Positions 17,818 to 25,356 of a stretch of 50,488 nt of DNA are shown one piece after another. The notes under the pieces are model-generated. The model saw only the letters and a list, made by a program, of their open reading frames with translations, was not told where the DNA came from and did no database searches. Source of the DNA: Lachnospiraceae bacterium UBA3310 (lineage in GTDB: Bacteria > Bacillota > Clostridia > Lachnospirales > Lachnospiraceae); NCBI GenBank assembly GCA_002361355.1, contig DESQ01000032.1:1-50488 (forward strand). Reading direction: 5' to 3'. The stretch's first letter is position 1. Every line of letters begins with the position of its first letter. The position numbers and the translations under genes are program-made.

Positions 17818-17832
17818 GATATCGTATATAAT

Positions 17833-17872
17833 AAAAACCGCGCCTCTCTTTTTCAGAGCCAGCGCGGTTTTT
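17833..17872. terminator. Bidirectional terminator between mecA and the DUF1858 gene
   Basis: A perfect 11-base stem, AAAAACCGCGC/GCGCGGTTTTT, with A and T runs built into both arms, so it can stop transcription from both converging genes. Confidence 0.9.
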
Positions 17873-17889
17873 GTCTGTATTCTATTATT

Positions 17890-18081
17890 CTACACTGCCG
17901 CAATCCTGTTCATCAGGTCATCCACTTCAACGCCGTGCACCATTGCTGCCTCTTCCAGCGTCTCACCCTGCGCGGAAGGGCAGCCGAGACAATGCATGCC
18001 GATCTCCATCAGAACAGGCGCAATATCCGGATTCGTCCTGAGCGCTTCGCCTATCGTTGTGTCCTTTGTAATATCTGCCAT
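17890..18081 (-). CDS. DUF1858 small redox-type protein
   Basis: 63 residues. The whole protein is one DUF1858 domain: ITKDTTIGEALRTNPDIAPVLMEIGMHCLGCPSA, with the pair Cys31 and Cys34 in a CLGC motif. Such domains occur next to hybrid-cluster and other metalloproteins and are thought to bind a cluster or form a redox disulfide; this is family knowledge, not shown here. It has its own promoter, divergent from that of the pyruvate formate-lyase genes, and could share oxygen- or redox-dependent control with them. Confidence 0.85.
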   Translation of the reverse strand: MADITKDTTIGEALRTNPDIAPVLMEIGMHCLGCPSAQGETLEEAAMVHGVEVDDLMNRIAAV

Positions 18082-18173
18082 AATGATCCATTACCTCCAT
18101 TCAAAACTTTTATTTAAGGATAGAATTCCAAGTACCCTTGAAAAAATACATCCCGCCTTTTTCTACCAATAAA

Positions 18174-18202
18174 ATTATAGTAGAAAGCGGCAATTCCGTC
18201 AA
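18174..18202 (-). promoter_or_regulatory. Promoter of the DUF1858 gene
   Basis: Minus strand: TTGACG, a 17-base spacer, then TATAAT, eleven of twelve consensus bases. It gives a leader of about 85 bases. Confidence 0.8.
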
Positions 18203-18303
18203 CATCCCATTATCTTATCCCATATCTTTCCGCTTTAATGCAATTTTCACAAAAAATCCTTTCCATTTTTTGCATTTGTATAAGAAAAAGAACAAAGGTC
18301 GTC

Positions 18304-18333
18304 TTGACTGTGATTCGCCGAATGGCATATAAT
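18304..18333 (+). promoter_or_regulatory. Promoter of the split pyruvate formate-lyase genes
   Basis: TTGACT, an 18-base spacer, then TATAAT, eleven of twelve consensus bases. It suggests strong transcription through the three pfl genes to the terminator at 20991-21020. Confidence 0.82.
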
Positions 18334-18437
18334 GTTCTTACCGATTCAGGGTTGTGTGCCGTAGCTGTACAAAACATTGAATTCGGATGTTTTTCGTTAC
18401 TTTAATAAAATTTTAAAATAGGAGGTTGGAACAAAAA

Positions 18438-20477
18438 ATGAGACCAGAATGGAAAGATTTTGTAGGCGGAAAATGGGACAAAGAAGTGAATGTCCGCGAC
18501 TTTATCCAGAGAAACTATCACCCTTACGACGGTGACGAGTCCTTCCTGGCAGGGCCTACACAGAACACAAAAGACCTTTGGGCACAGGTTCTTGACCTGC
18601 AGAAGCAGGAGCGCGAGGCAGGCGGCGTACTTGATATGGATACCAAAGTTGTATCTACGATCACATCCCACGGCCCCGGCTATCTGGACAAGAGCAAAGA
18701 AACCATCGTAGGTTTCCAGACAGATAAGCCCTTCAAGCGTTCCTTACAGCCTTACGGCGGTATCAGAATGGCAGAGAAGGCTTGTGCGGACAACGGCTAC
18801 GAGGTTGATCCCGAAATCAGCGAGTTTTTCTCCACACACAGAAAGACTCACAATGCAGGTTGTTTTGACGCTTACAATCAGGAGATGAGAGCCTGCCGTT
18901 CCGCCCACATTATTACGGGTCTTCCGGATGCTTATGGGCGCGGCCGTATCATCGGCGATTACAGACGTGTGGCTCTGTACGGTATTGACAGACTGATCGA
19001 AGACAAACAGGCACAGAAGGATTCCACCGGCCGCGTTATGACAGACGATGTAATCCGTCTTCGCGAAGAGCTTTCCGAGCAGATGACCGCTCTTAAGATG
19101 ATGAAGGAAATGGCTGCTTCTTATGGCTGCGATATCTCCAAGCCCGCTTCCAACGTACAGGAAGCAATTCAGTGGACTTATTTCGGATACCTTTGCTCCG
19201 TAAAAGAGCAGAACGGTGCGGCTATGTCCCTTGGACGTACATCTACCTTCCTTGACGTGTACGCTGAGAGAGATCTTGCTAACGGCACATTTACCGAGCA
19301 GCAGATTCAGGAGTTCGTTGATCACTTCATCATGAAGTTAAGATGTGTGAAGTTCGCTCGTACACCTGAGTATAACCAGATTTTCGCAGGCGATCCGGTA
19401 TGGGTAACCGAGTCTCTCGGCGGTGTAGGCGTTGACGGTCGTCCCATGGTAACAAAGATGAGTTTCCGTTATCTGCATACCCTGACCAACTTAGGACCTT
19501 CTCCGGAGCCCAACCTGACAGTTCTCTGGTCCACAAGACTTCCTGAGAGCTGGAAGAAATACTGTGCGAAGATGTCCATCCAGACTTCTTCCATCCAGTA
19601 TGAGAATGACGATCTGATGAGAGTGACACACGGCGATGACTACGGTATCGCATGCTGCGTATCCTCCATGGTGATCGGTAAGGAAATGCAGTTCTTCGGC
19701 GCACGTGCGAACCTTGCAAAGTGCCTGCTGTACGCATTAAACGGCGGTATCGACGAGGTTACCAAAAAGCAGGTTGGCCCGAAGTACCGTCCTGTTACAG
19801 GCGATGTTCTCGACTATGATGATGTAGTAGATAAGTTCATGGATATGATGGAATGGCAGGCTGATGTATATGTTAACACGCTGAACATCATTCACTACAT
19901 GCATGACAAATACTGCTATGAGAGAGCGGAGATGGCTCTTCATGACAGAGACGTTAAGCGTTACTTCGCAACAGGTGTTGCAGGACTCTCCATCGTGGCT
20001 GATTCCTTATCTGCAATCAAGTACGCGAAGGTTGAGCCCATCAGAGATGAGGATGGCATCATCGTTGACTTTAAGACAACAGGTGAGTTCCCGAAATACG
20101 GCAATGACGACGACCGCGTAGATGAGATTGCACAGGAAGTTGTTCACAGATTTATGACGGCAATCAGAAGACATCACACCTACAGAAACGGCGTTCCTAC
20201 AACTTCTATCCTTACCATTACTTCTAACGTAACCTACGGTAAGGCTACCGGTAATACGCCCGATGGACGTAAGAAAGGACAGCCGTTTGCACCCGGCGCT
20301 AACCCGATGCACGGACGCGATACCCACGGTGCAGTTGCTTCCCTGTCTTCCGTATCCAAGCTGCCCTTTAAGGATGCACAGGATGGTATCTCCAATACCT
20401 TTACCATCATTCCGGGCGCTCTCGGTAAAGAAGATCAGGTATTTGCAGGCGACATCGAACTTGATCTGAACAAATAG
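18438..20477 (+). CDS. pflB: Pyruvate formate-lyase core subunit lacking the glycyl-radical domain
   Basis: 679 residues from the ATG at 18438, with AGGAGG 12 bases upstream; a TTG at 18426 directly abuts that site and is not usable. The ten-stranded barrel enzyme converts pyruvate and CoA to acetyl-CoA and formate. The catalytic pair Cys406-Cys407 is present in GIACCVSSM, as are the conserved DGRKKGQPFAPG and DGISNTFTI segments. The chain ends after LGKEDQVFAGDIELDLNK, exactly where one-piece enzymes continue into the glycyl-radical domain, so the protein alone cannot carry the radical. The missing domain is the 81-residue gene at 20726. The next start codon lies 14 bases after this stop, with AGGAG overlapping the stop. 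Confidence 0.95.
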   Translation: MRPEWKDFVGGKWDKEVNVRDFIQRNYHPYDGDESFLAGPTQNTKDLWAQVLDLQKQEREAGGVLDMDTKVVSTITSHGPGYLDKSKETIVGFQTDKPFKRSLQPYGGIRMAEKACADNGYEVDPEISEFFSTHRKTHNAGCFDAYNQEMRACRSAHIITGLPDAYGRGRIIGDYRRVALYGIDRLIEDKQAQKDSTGRVMTDDVIRLREELSEQMTALKMMKEMAASYGCDISKPASNVQEAIQWTYFGYLCSVKEQNGAAMSLGRTSTFLDVYAERDLANGTFTEQQIQEFVDHFIMKLRCVKFARTPEYNQIFAGDPVWVTESLGGVGVDGRPMVTKMSFRYLHTLTNLGPSPEPNLTVLWSTRLPESWKKYCAKMSIQTSSIQYENDDLMRVTHGDDYGIACCVSSMVIGKEMQFFGARANLAKCLLYALNGGIDEVTKKQVGPKYRPVTGDVLDYDDVVDKFMDMMEWQADVYVNTLNIIHYMHDKYCYERAEMALHDRDVKRYFATGVAGLSIVADSLSAIKYAKVEPIRDEDGIIVDFKTTGEFPKYGNDDDRVDEIAQEVVHRFMTAIRRHHTYRNGVPTTSILTITSNVTYGKATGNTPDGRKKGQPFAPGANPMHGRDTHGAVASLSSVSKLPFKDAQDGISNTFTIIPGALGKEDQVFAGDIELDLNK

Positions 20478-20491
20478 GAGAGCTGTAATAT

Positions 20492-20704
20492 ATGGATAGC
20501 AATCAGATGATTGAAGACTTTGTCAAAATGATGGATTCCGGGATGGCGCAGGGCGTCGGACACGTGAATGTTGATGTCGACGACAAAGCAGATGATGCCA
20601 AAAATGTACAGACCATGGGGTGCACGGATTGCTCCCGCACCCCGTTGGCCTGCAGCGTTCCTACCCTCCACGAAGGTTTGGATGGGTTGGAGGACTATAA
20701 ATAA
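20492..20704 (+). CDS. Small Cys-rich protein with a glycyl-radical-domain-like N-terminal half
   Basis: 70 residues, with AGGAG about ten bases upstream overlapping the pflB stop. Residues 7-31 (IEDFVKMMDSGMAQGVGHVN and on to D31) align without gaps to residues 9-33 of the glycyl-radical protein encoded next: seven identities (V11, D15, G21, H24, N26, V27, V29) and many like-for-like changes. Where that domain continues to its radical loop, this protein instead has an acidic linker and a tail with Cys44, Cys47 and Cys54 (CTDCSRTPLAC). It therefore has no radical Gly. I do not recognise a named family. It may dock on the pflB core at the same site as the radical domain, for protection, assembly or metal/redox sensing; all of this is inference from sequence and position. 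Confidence 0.8.
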   Translation: MDSNQMIEDFVKMMDSGMAQGVGHVNVDVDDKADDAKNVQTMGCTDCSRTPLACSVPTLHEGLDGLEDYK

Positions 20705-20725
20705 AACGAATAGGAGGATCATACA

Positions 20726-20971
20726 ATGGCAGAAGCAGCAACAGCTCAGGTAAATAACCTGGTAAATTTATTAGATGGATACGCAACAAAGGGCGGCCAT
20801 CACCTTAACGTAAATGTACTCAACAGAGATACCTTACTGGATGCACAGAAGCATCCTGAGAACTATCCTCAGTTGACAATTCGTGTTTCCGGCTATGCAG
20901 TAAACTTCATCAAACTGACACCGGAACAGCAGGCAGATGTTATCTCCCGTACGTTCCACGAGAGCATCTAA
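20726..20971 (+). CDS. grcA: Stand-alone glycyl-radical domain of pyruvate formate-lyase (GrcA-like)
   Basis: 81 residues with AGGAGG eight bases upstream. It is the complete C-terminal domain of pyruvate formate-lyase: the lead helix NLVNLLDGYATKGG, the HHLNVNVLNRDTLLDA hairpin, the radical loop RVSGYAVNF with Gly56, and the ending LTPEQQADVISRTF. The E. coli enzyme has RVSGYAVRF around Gly734. With the 679-residue core it adds up to 760 residues, the length of the one-piece enzyme. E. coli GrcA (YfiD) is a longer spare part used after oxygen damage; here it is likely the essential radical carrier, because the core lacks its own. Confidence 0.93.
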   Translation: MAEAATAQVNNLVNLLDGYATKGGHHLNVNVLNRDTLLDAQKHPENYPQLTIRVSGYAVNFIKLTPEQQADVISRTFHESI

Positions 20972-20990
20972 TTAAAAAGTAATTTCTATG

Positions 20991-21020
20991 AGAGCCCCGT
21001 AGTAATACGGGGCTCTTTAT
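20991..21020 (+). terminator. Terminator between the glycyl-radical gene and pflA
   Basis: A perfect 11-base stem (AGAGCCCCGTA/TACGGGGCTCT) with a GTAA loop, followed by TTTAT. The T-run is short, so some transcripts may read through into pflA. It separates abundant enzyme parts from the activase. Confidence 0.8.
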
Positions 21021-21104
21021 GGTATACTGTAATTAACCGAAAATAATTCAAGGGAAATCTCACAAAATTAGATAGAATAAAAGATTAGAAAGAAGGTTGT
21101 ACAG

Positions 21105-21866
21105 ATGCAAGGCAGAATCCATTCTTTAGAAAGCTTCGGTACCGTAGACGGCCCCGGAACCCGTTTTGTGGTCTTCGTACAAGGCTGTCCCATGCGCTGT
21201 GCCTACTGCCACAATCCCGACACCTGGGATATGAATGGTGGCACACTGATGGAACCGGAATACATTTTTGAACAGTACAAGAGAAACGAGGACTTTTATC
21301 ACGGAGGCGGCATTACCGTTACAGGCGGCGAACCACTGATGCAGGTAGATTTCCTGATTGATCTGTTTACGATTGCCAAGGCCAATAACGTCCACACCTG
21401 TATCGACTCCTCCGGAATTGCTTACAAGAAAAATGCCAATCCCGAATGGCTTGCCAAACTGGATAAGCTAATGACCCTGACTGACCTTGTTATGCTGGAC
21501 ATTAAGCATATTGATCCGGAAAAGCATAAGGAACTGACCTCCCAGCCAAACGAGGGCATCCTCGCCTTCGCGGAATATTTAAATGAAAAACACGTAGATA
21601 TGTGGATCCGCCATGTTATTGTACCAGGCATTACGGACGACGACAAATACTTGTACCAGCTTGGCTACTTTATCGGCGCTTTCACCAACCTGAAAGCCTT
21701 AGACGCGCTTCCCTATCATACGATGGGAGAATCCAAATACGAAAAGCTTGGCATAGAGTACAAACTGGCCGGAGTCCCCGCCATGGACAAGGATAAGCTC
21801 GTAGAAAAGAAGAAAGTGATCTTGGAAGGCGTCCGCAAACGCCGGGAGGAATTAGGAATCCATTGA
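21105..21866 (+). CDS. pflA: Pyruvate formate-lyase activating enzyme (radical SAM)
   Basis: 253 residues. The radical SAM cluster motif CPMRCAYC holds Cys28, Cys32 and Cys35 (CX3CX2C), preceded by GTVDGPGTRFVVFVQG, which is typical of PflA. GGGITVTGGEPL is the SAM-binding GGE region and DSSGIA and LDIKH follow as in the family. It abstracts hydrogen from the Gly of the radical domain, here Gly56 of the separate 81-residue protein. AGAAGG lies upstream of the ATG. It sits 133 bases after the radical gene, beyond a terminator, and no clear separate promoter was seen. Confidence 0.96.
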   Translation: MQGRIHSLESFGTVDGPGTRFVVFVQGCPMRCAYCHNPDTWDMNGGTLMEPEYIFEQYKRNEDFYHGGGITVTGGEPLMQVDFLIDLFTIAKANNVHTCIDSSGIAYKKNANPEWLAKLDKLMTLTDLVMLDIKHIDPEKHKELTSQPNEGILAFAEYLNEKHVDMWIRHVIVPGITDDDKYLYQLGYFIGAFTNLKALDALPYHTMGESKYEKLGIEYKLAGVPAMDKDKLVEKKKVILEGVRKRREELGIH

Positions 21867-21877
21867 TGACAGGAAGC

Positions 21878-21917
21878 AAAGGGCGGTACCATTTACTGGC
21901 GCCGCTCTTTTACTTTT
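21878..21917 (+). terminator. Terminator of pflA
   Basis: AAAGGGCGG (21878-21886) pairs with CCGCTCTTT (21902-21910) with one G-T pair, and is followed by TACTTTTC. It lies between the converging pflA and the sensor kinase gene. Confidence 0.7.
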
Positions 21918-21925
21918 CCGCTCCT

Positions 21926-24892
21926 TTATTGAATCCATCGCCGCAGCGCTTCTTCCAACTTTCCGATATCCACCGGCTTAGAAACATGGTCGTTCATACC
22001 TGCCTCTTCCGACTTTCTGATATCGTCCGCAAAAGCATCTGCGGTCATTGCCACAATGGGAATCTCCTCCAGGTCTTCTCTGCCGGAAGCACGGATCGCT
22101 TTGGCTGCTTCATACCCGTTCATAACCGGCATCTGAATGTCCATAAAAATCAAATCATAGTATCCCGGTTCTTTCTCCATAACTGTCTCGACAGCCAGTT
22201 TTCCGTTCATCGCCATCTCCACTTGAATGCCGACGATACTAAGCAGTTCTTTTGCTACCTCGATATTGATCTCATTATCCTCCACAAGCAGAACCCGCTT
22301 GCCGGAGAAATCCTGCTGTTTGAACGTTTCAAGGACAGTAGATTCCTTTTTCTCATAACCCTGATCCTGTCCCAGGACTTCCCTAAGCACCTGAATCAGA
22401 CGCGATTTAAACAGCGGTTTTCCTATAAACGCATCTACCCCGGCATCCATCGCCTCCGACTCAATATCCGCCCAGTCATAAGCCGACAAAATGATAATAG
22501 AAATATCACGCCCAACCTTAGCGCGAATCTCCTTTGCCGTCTCAAGACCATCCTTATCCGGCATCTTCCAGTCAAGAATGACAACCGCAAACTTTTTGTC
22601 GTTCGCGCCCGCATCCACAATGCGATGTACGGCTTCCTCACCGCTGAGTACATACGCCGCATCCATTCCAAGACTCTTTAACATTTCGCAGGAGTTTTCA
22701 CAGGACACTTCCTCGTCGTCCACCACTAACACCGGAAGGCCGCTGTATGCCGCAAGGTCTGCATCCGTGGTATCATCCAGCTTCAAATAAACGGTGACAG
22801 TAAATTTTGACCCTTTACCCAGCTCGCTTTCCACCTTGATATCGCCCTGCATCATGCGGGCAATGTTGACCGCAATCGACATGCCGAGACCGGTTCCCTC
22901 GATCTTACTTGTACGGGAATCCGATGCGCGGGAAAAAGGTTCAAAAATCTTGTCAATATAGTCCTTCTCCATACCAATCCCGGTATCTTCAAACGTAAAC
23001 TCATAAAAGCCACAGCCACTGATCGCAGACGGTTTTTCCTCAATGTAAATGCTGATCTTGCCACCCTCCGGCGTAAACTTAACCGCATTTCCCATAATAT
23101 TCATAAAGATCTGCTGCAAATGCTGTTCGTCGCCAATCACATTCTCATGCTCCAGCTTGGCGATCCCGGCGTTTAACATAAGCCCCTTGGCGTCCATCTG
23201 CGTGCGAAACACCGTCATAAGGCTCTCTATCGTGTCGGAGAGGTTAAACCCATTCTCCATCAGGCTGACCTTACCGCTTTCAATCCGGCTCATATCCAGG
23301 ACTTCATTGATCAATCCAAGAAGATGTTTGCCCGAAATCGTAATTTTGCTAAGAGCATCCAACACACGTTCCTTTTCATCAATATGCATTGTAGCAATGG
23401 AAGTCATGCCGAGAATAGCGTTCATCGGTGTGCGGATATCATGGCTCATCCTTGAGAGGAAATCGCTCTTTGCATGGTTAGCAGCCTCGGCGCGCTCCAC
23501 AGCCTGCTCCAGCATCTGTTTCTGCTTCTCCTCCCGGCTTATCACATCATCAATATTACGGACAGCCATGGTGACTGCCGTCGGTTCGCCATTTTCCTCT
23601 TCCGCCGCAGTGACGGCAATGGAACACCACTCATAACCCTCGCCGTTTGCTTTTTTCATTTTGAACTGTTGCTCGATATGCTCCTTTTCTTCGAGATGCT
23701 TCACAATATTAGACAGATCCAATAGTTTCTTCAACTGGTCGATGTATTCTTCCGCCACCACCTCGCGGTCGAAAAACGCGTCCATGGCTTCCCTGAATGG
23801 TTTCCGCTGTACCTGACCCTCGCTTCTGGGATAAACCATTTCCAGAGTTTTATCTTTCACATGAATATAAAGAATTACCTTGCATGCACGTGCCGTACTG
23901 TCCATGGCGTTCCGGTAAATCTGTGTCTGCTCCATCAGAACCTGATTGTTTTTCGCGTTTCCATACTCTCTGGCTGTCTGAAAAAGAAACACGGCAACGC
24001 CAAGCAGAATTAACACAATACTGATATTGCGAAATGTGTCCGAACCAGATAAAATTTCATCCTTTGATATAGTTAAAATTCCCGTAAAGCCGTCATCCAT
24101 ATGATGGAAATAGACATTACGAACAATGTTGTCTACTGGCGTAATATTTTCCAGAACATGATTTTTCTTATTACACTCCGCATCCTCTCTGTAGCTGTCG
24201 ACCAGCGCCTGAAATTCATCGCGCTGATAGTCCCAGCAGGATTTATAATAGAGCAGCGTACCTTCGCTATCCACCAGATAATAGGACGCATCCTGCGGCA
24301 GCTCCAAATCCTTGTTATACATCTCAAAGCAACCGGGTTTGAGATCAATCGCAAGAAAACTTCCCGTCTCAGGCACCACCCTGCAGATCGTGACAACCGG
24401 AATCCCTGCCGTGGCATCCGTGTAAGCCGGCGAAATATAGGTTTCTCCTGCGGCTGCCAGCGCCCCCTGATAATAAATCGTATCTGTAAAATCATAATCA
24501 CTCATAGCTTCGGCCGAAGGGTCATCCGACAAAACCTCCGTGGCATTGAAAGTTTTCCCGTAAACCCGTATGTTTTCGCTGCCATACATGTCCGTCAGAC
24601 CACGTATATAAGGATAGAGGCCTTTCCCGAGTTCCTCGATCGAAACTCCTTCCTTCTCCCGCTCCTCAACGTAATTCATGCAGATGTCAAGCACCGCCTC
24701 GCAAGTGCGGATATTACTTTCTTCCGACGAAGTATAATTTTCCACCAGAGTCAGTCCCATCTGGTTCGTATTGTCCCACAAAGTATTGCGCAAAATAAAA
24801 GTGCAGAGCACGACAATCAGAATAAACGCGCCCAACACAATGATATTATTTCTCATTTTTCCCAATAATTGTATTTTTTTACTTTTTCCCAT
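21926..24892 (-). CDS. Hybrid sensor histidine kinase with two receiver domains
   Basis: 988 residues. Membrane span (about 16-35), extracytoplasmic Cache-like sensor (about 36-285), second span (about 288-310), PAS-like domain (about 325-450), HisKA with the H-box SRMSHDIRTPMN (His near 481), HATPase (N-box MGNAVKFT, then DTGIGM and GTGLGMSI), and receivers REC1 (Asp in VILDWKMPD, near 771) and REC2 (Asp in FMDIQMPVMNG, near 916). No Hpt domain or separate regulator is next to it, so its output partner is unknown. The Cache sensor suggests a small extracellular ligand. It converges on pflA; the 3' ends are 59 bases apart. Confidence 0.93.
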   Translation of the reverse strand: MGKSKKIQLLGKMRNNIIVLGAFILIVVLCTFILRNTLWDNTNQMGLTLVENYTSSEESNIRTCEAVLDICMNYVEEREKEGVSIEELGKGLYPYIRGLTDMYGSENIRVYGKTFNATEVLSDDPSAEAMSDYDFTDTIYYQGALAAAGETYISPAYTDATAGIPVVTICRVVPETGSFLAIDLKPGCFEMYNKDLELPQDASYYLVDSEGTLLYYKSCWDYQRDEFQALVDSYREDAECNKKNHVLENITPVDNIVRNVYFHHMDDGFTGILTISKDEILSGSDTFRNISIVLILLGVAVFLFQTAREYGNAKNNQVLMEQTQIYRNAMDSTARACKVILYIHVKDKTLEMVYPRSEGQVQRKPFREAMDAFFDREVVAEEYIDQLKKLLDLSNIVKHLEEKEHIEQQFKMKKANGEGYEWCSIAVTAAEEENGEPTAVTMAVRNIDDVISREEKQKQMLEQAVERAEAANHAKSDFLSRMSHDIRTPMNAILGMTSIATMHIDEKERVLDALSKITISGKHLLGLINEVLDMSRIESGKVSLMENGFNLSDTIESLMTVFRTQMDAKGLMLNAGIAKLEHENVIGDEQHLQQIFMNIMGNAVKFTPEGGKISIYIEEKPSAISGCGFYEFTFEDTGIGMEKDYIDKIFEPFSRASDSRTSKIEGTGLGMSIAVNIARMMQGDIKVESELGKGSKFTVTVYLKLDDTTDADLAAYSGLPVLVVDDEEVSCENSCEMLKSLGMDAAYVLSGEEAVHRIVDAGANDKKFAVVILDWKMPDKDGLETAKEIRAKVGRDISIIILSAYDWADIESEAMDAGVDAFIGKPLFKSRLIQVLREVLGQDQGYEKKESTVLETFKQQDFSGKRVLLVEDNEINIEVAKELLSIVGIQVEMAMNGKLAVETVMEKEPGYYDLIFMDIQMPVMNGYEAAKAIRASGREDLEEIPIVAMTADAFADDIRKSEEAGMNDHVSKPVDIGKLEEALRRWIQ

Positions 24893-25108
24893 CGTATTAA
24901 AATCTTTCTATGTAGTCTGTTTTTATCGGCGAAATACCAGCCTGTAAGCAGCATACCTATACACTTTATATTCTACTCACCGACAAGGTGAAAATCAAGC
25001 CATAGCTATATTTTTCTACTTGTATATTGCTCCTATTTATATTAAAATAAGTTCATGGCAAATTATTATTGCTGTCAATCATTTTTATAACATAAGGAGG
25101 ATATTGTC

Positions 25109-25279
25109 ATGGCATATGTAATCAGTGACGCTTGTGTATCTTGCGGAGCATGCGAGGCTCAGTGCCCGGTTGGCGCTATCAGCATGGGCGACGGTAAGTT
25201 TGAGATTGATCCCTCAAAGTGCATCGACTGCGGTTCCTGCGCAGGCGTTTGCCCGACAGGCTCCATCTCTCAGGGCTAA
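25109..25279 (+). CDS. Clostridial 2[4Fe-4S] ferredoxin
   Basis: 56 residues with AGGAGG upstream. Two cluster motifs: Cys9, 12, 15 and 19 (CVSCGACEAQCP) and Cys38, 41, 44 and 48 (CIDCGSCAGVCP), with the pseudo-twofold symmetry of small clostridial ferredoxins. It is a soluble low-potential electron carrier, usually for hydrogenase, pyruvate:ferredoxin oxidoreductase or Rnf; it could also reduce radical SAM activases such as PflA, but nothing here shows that. It is a single gene ended by a strong terminator. The upstream 216 bases are AT-rich with no confident promoter. Confidence 0.96.
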   Translation: MAYVISDACVSCGACEAQCPVGAISMGDGKFEIDPSKCIDCGSCAGVCPTGSISQG

Positions 25280-25302
25280 TTAAATTTGATCGAATGATCG
25301 GG

Positions 25303-25356
25303 AGAACCGTCTCCCCAGAGTATTCTTACTTTGGGGAGAGCGGTTCTTTCTTTTTT
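25303..25356 (+). terminator. Ferredoxin terminator overlapping the end of the merR-like gene
   Basis: AGAACCGTCTCCCC (25303-25316) pairs with GGGGAGAGCGGTTCT (25333-25347) with one bulged base, followed by a T-rich run to 25356. The stop of the converging gene lies in the loop and its last codons form the right arm. Confidence 0.88.

Larger units (their letters stand above)
18082..18437. other. Divergent control region between the DUF1858 gene and pflB
   Basis: 356 bases with two promoters facing away from each other (18174-18202 minus, 18304-18333 plus). The about 100 bases between them are rich in T runs and hold no obvious palindrome of the Fnr or Rex type. The pfl leader is about 98 bases. 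No gene is seen. Confidence 0.7.

Noticed and set aside
18438..20971. The split pyruvate formate-lyase could be a frameshift or sequencing artefact
   Set aside because: Each part has its own ribosome site and start codon, a whole extra gene lies between them, and the break falls exactly at the domain linker.
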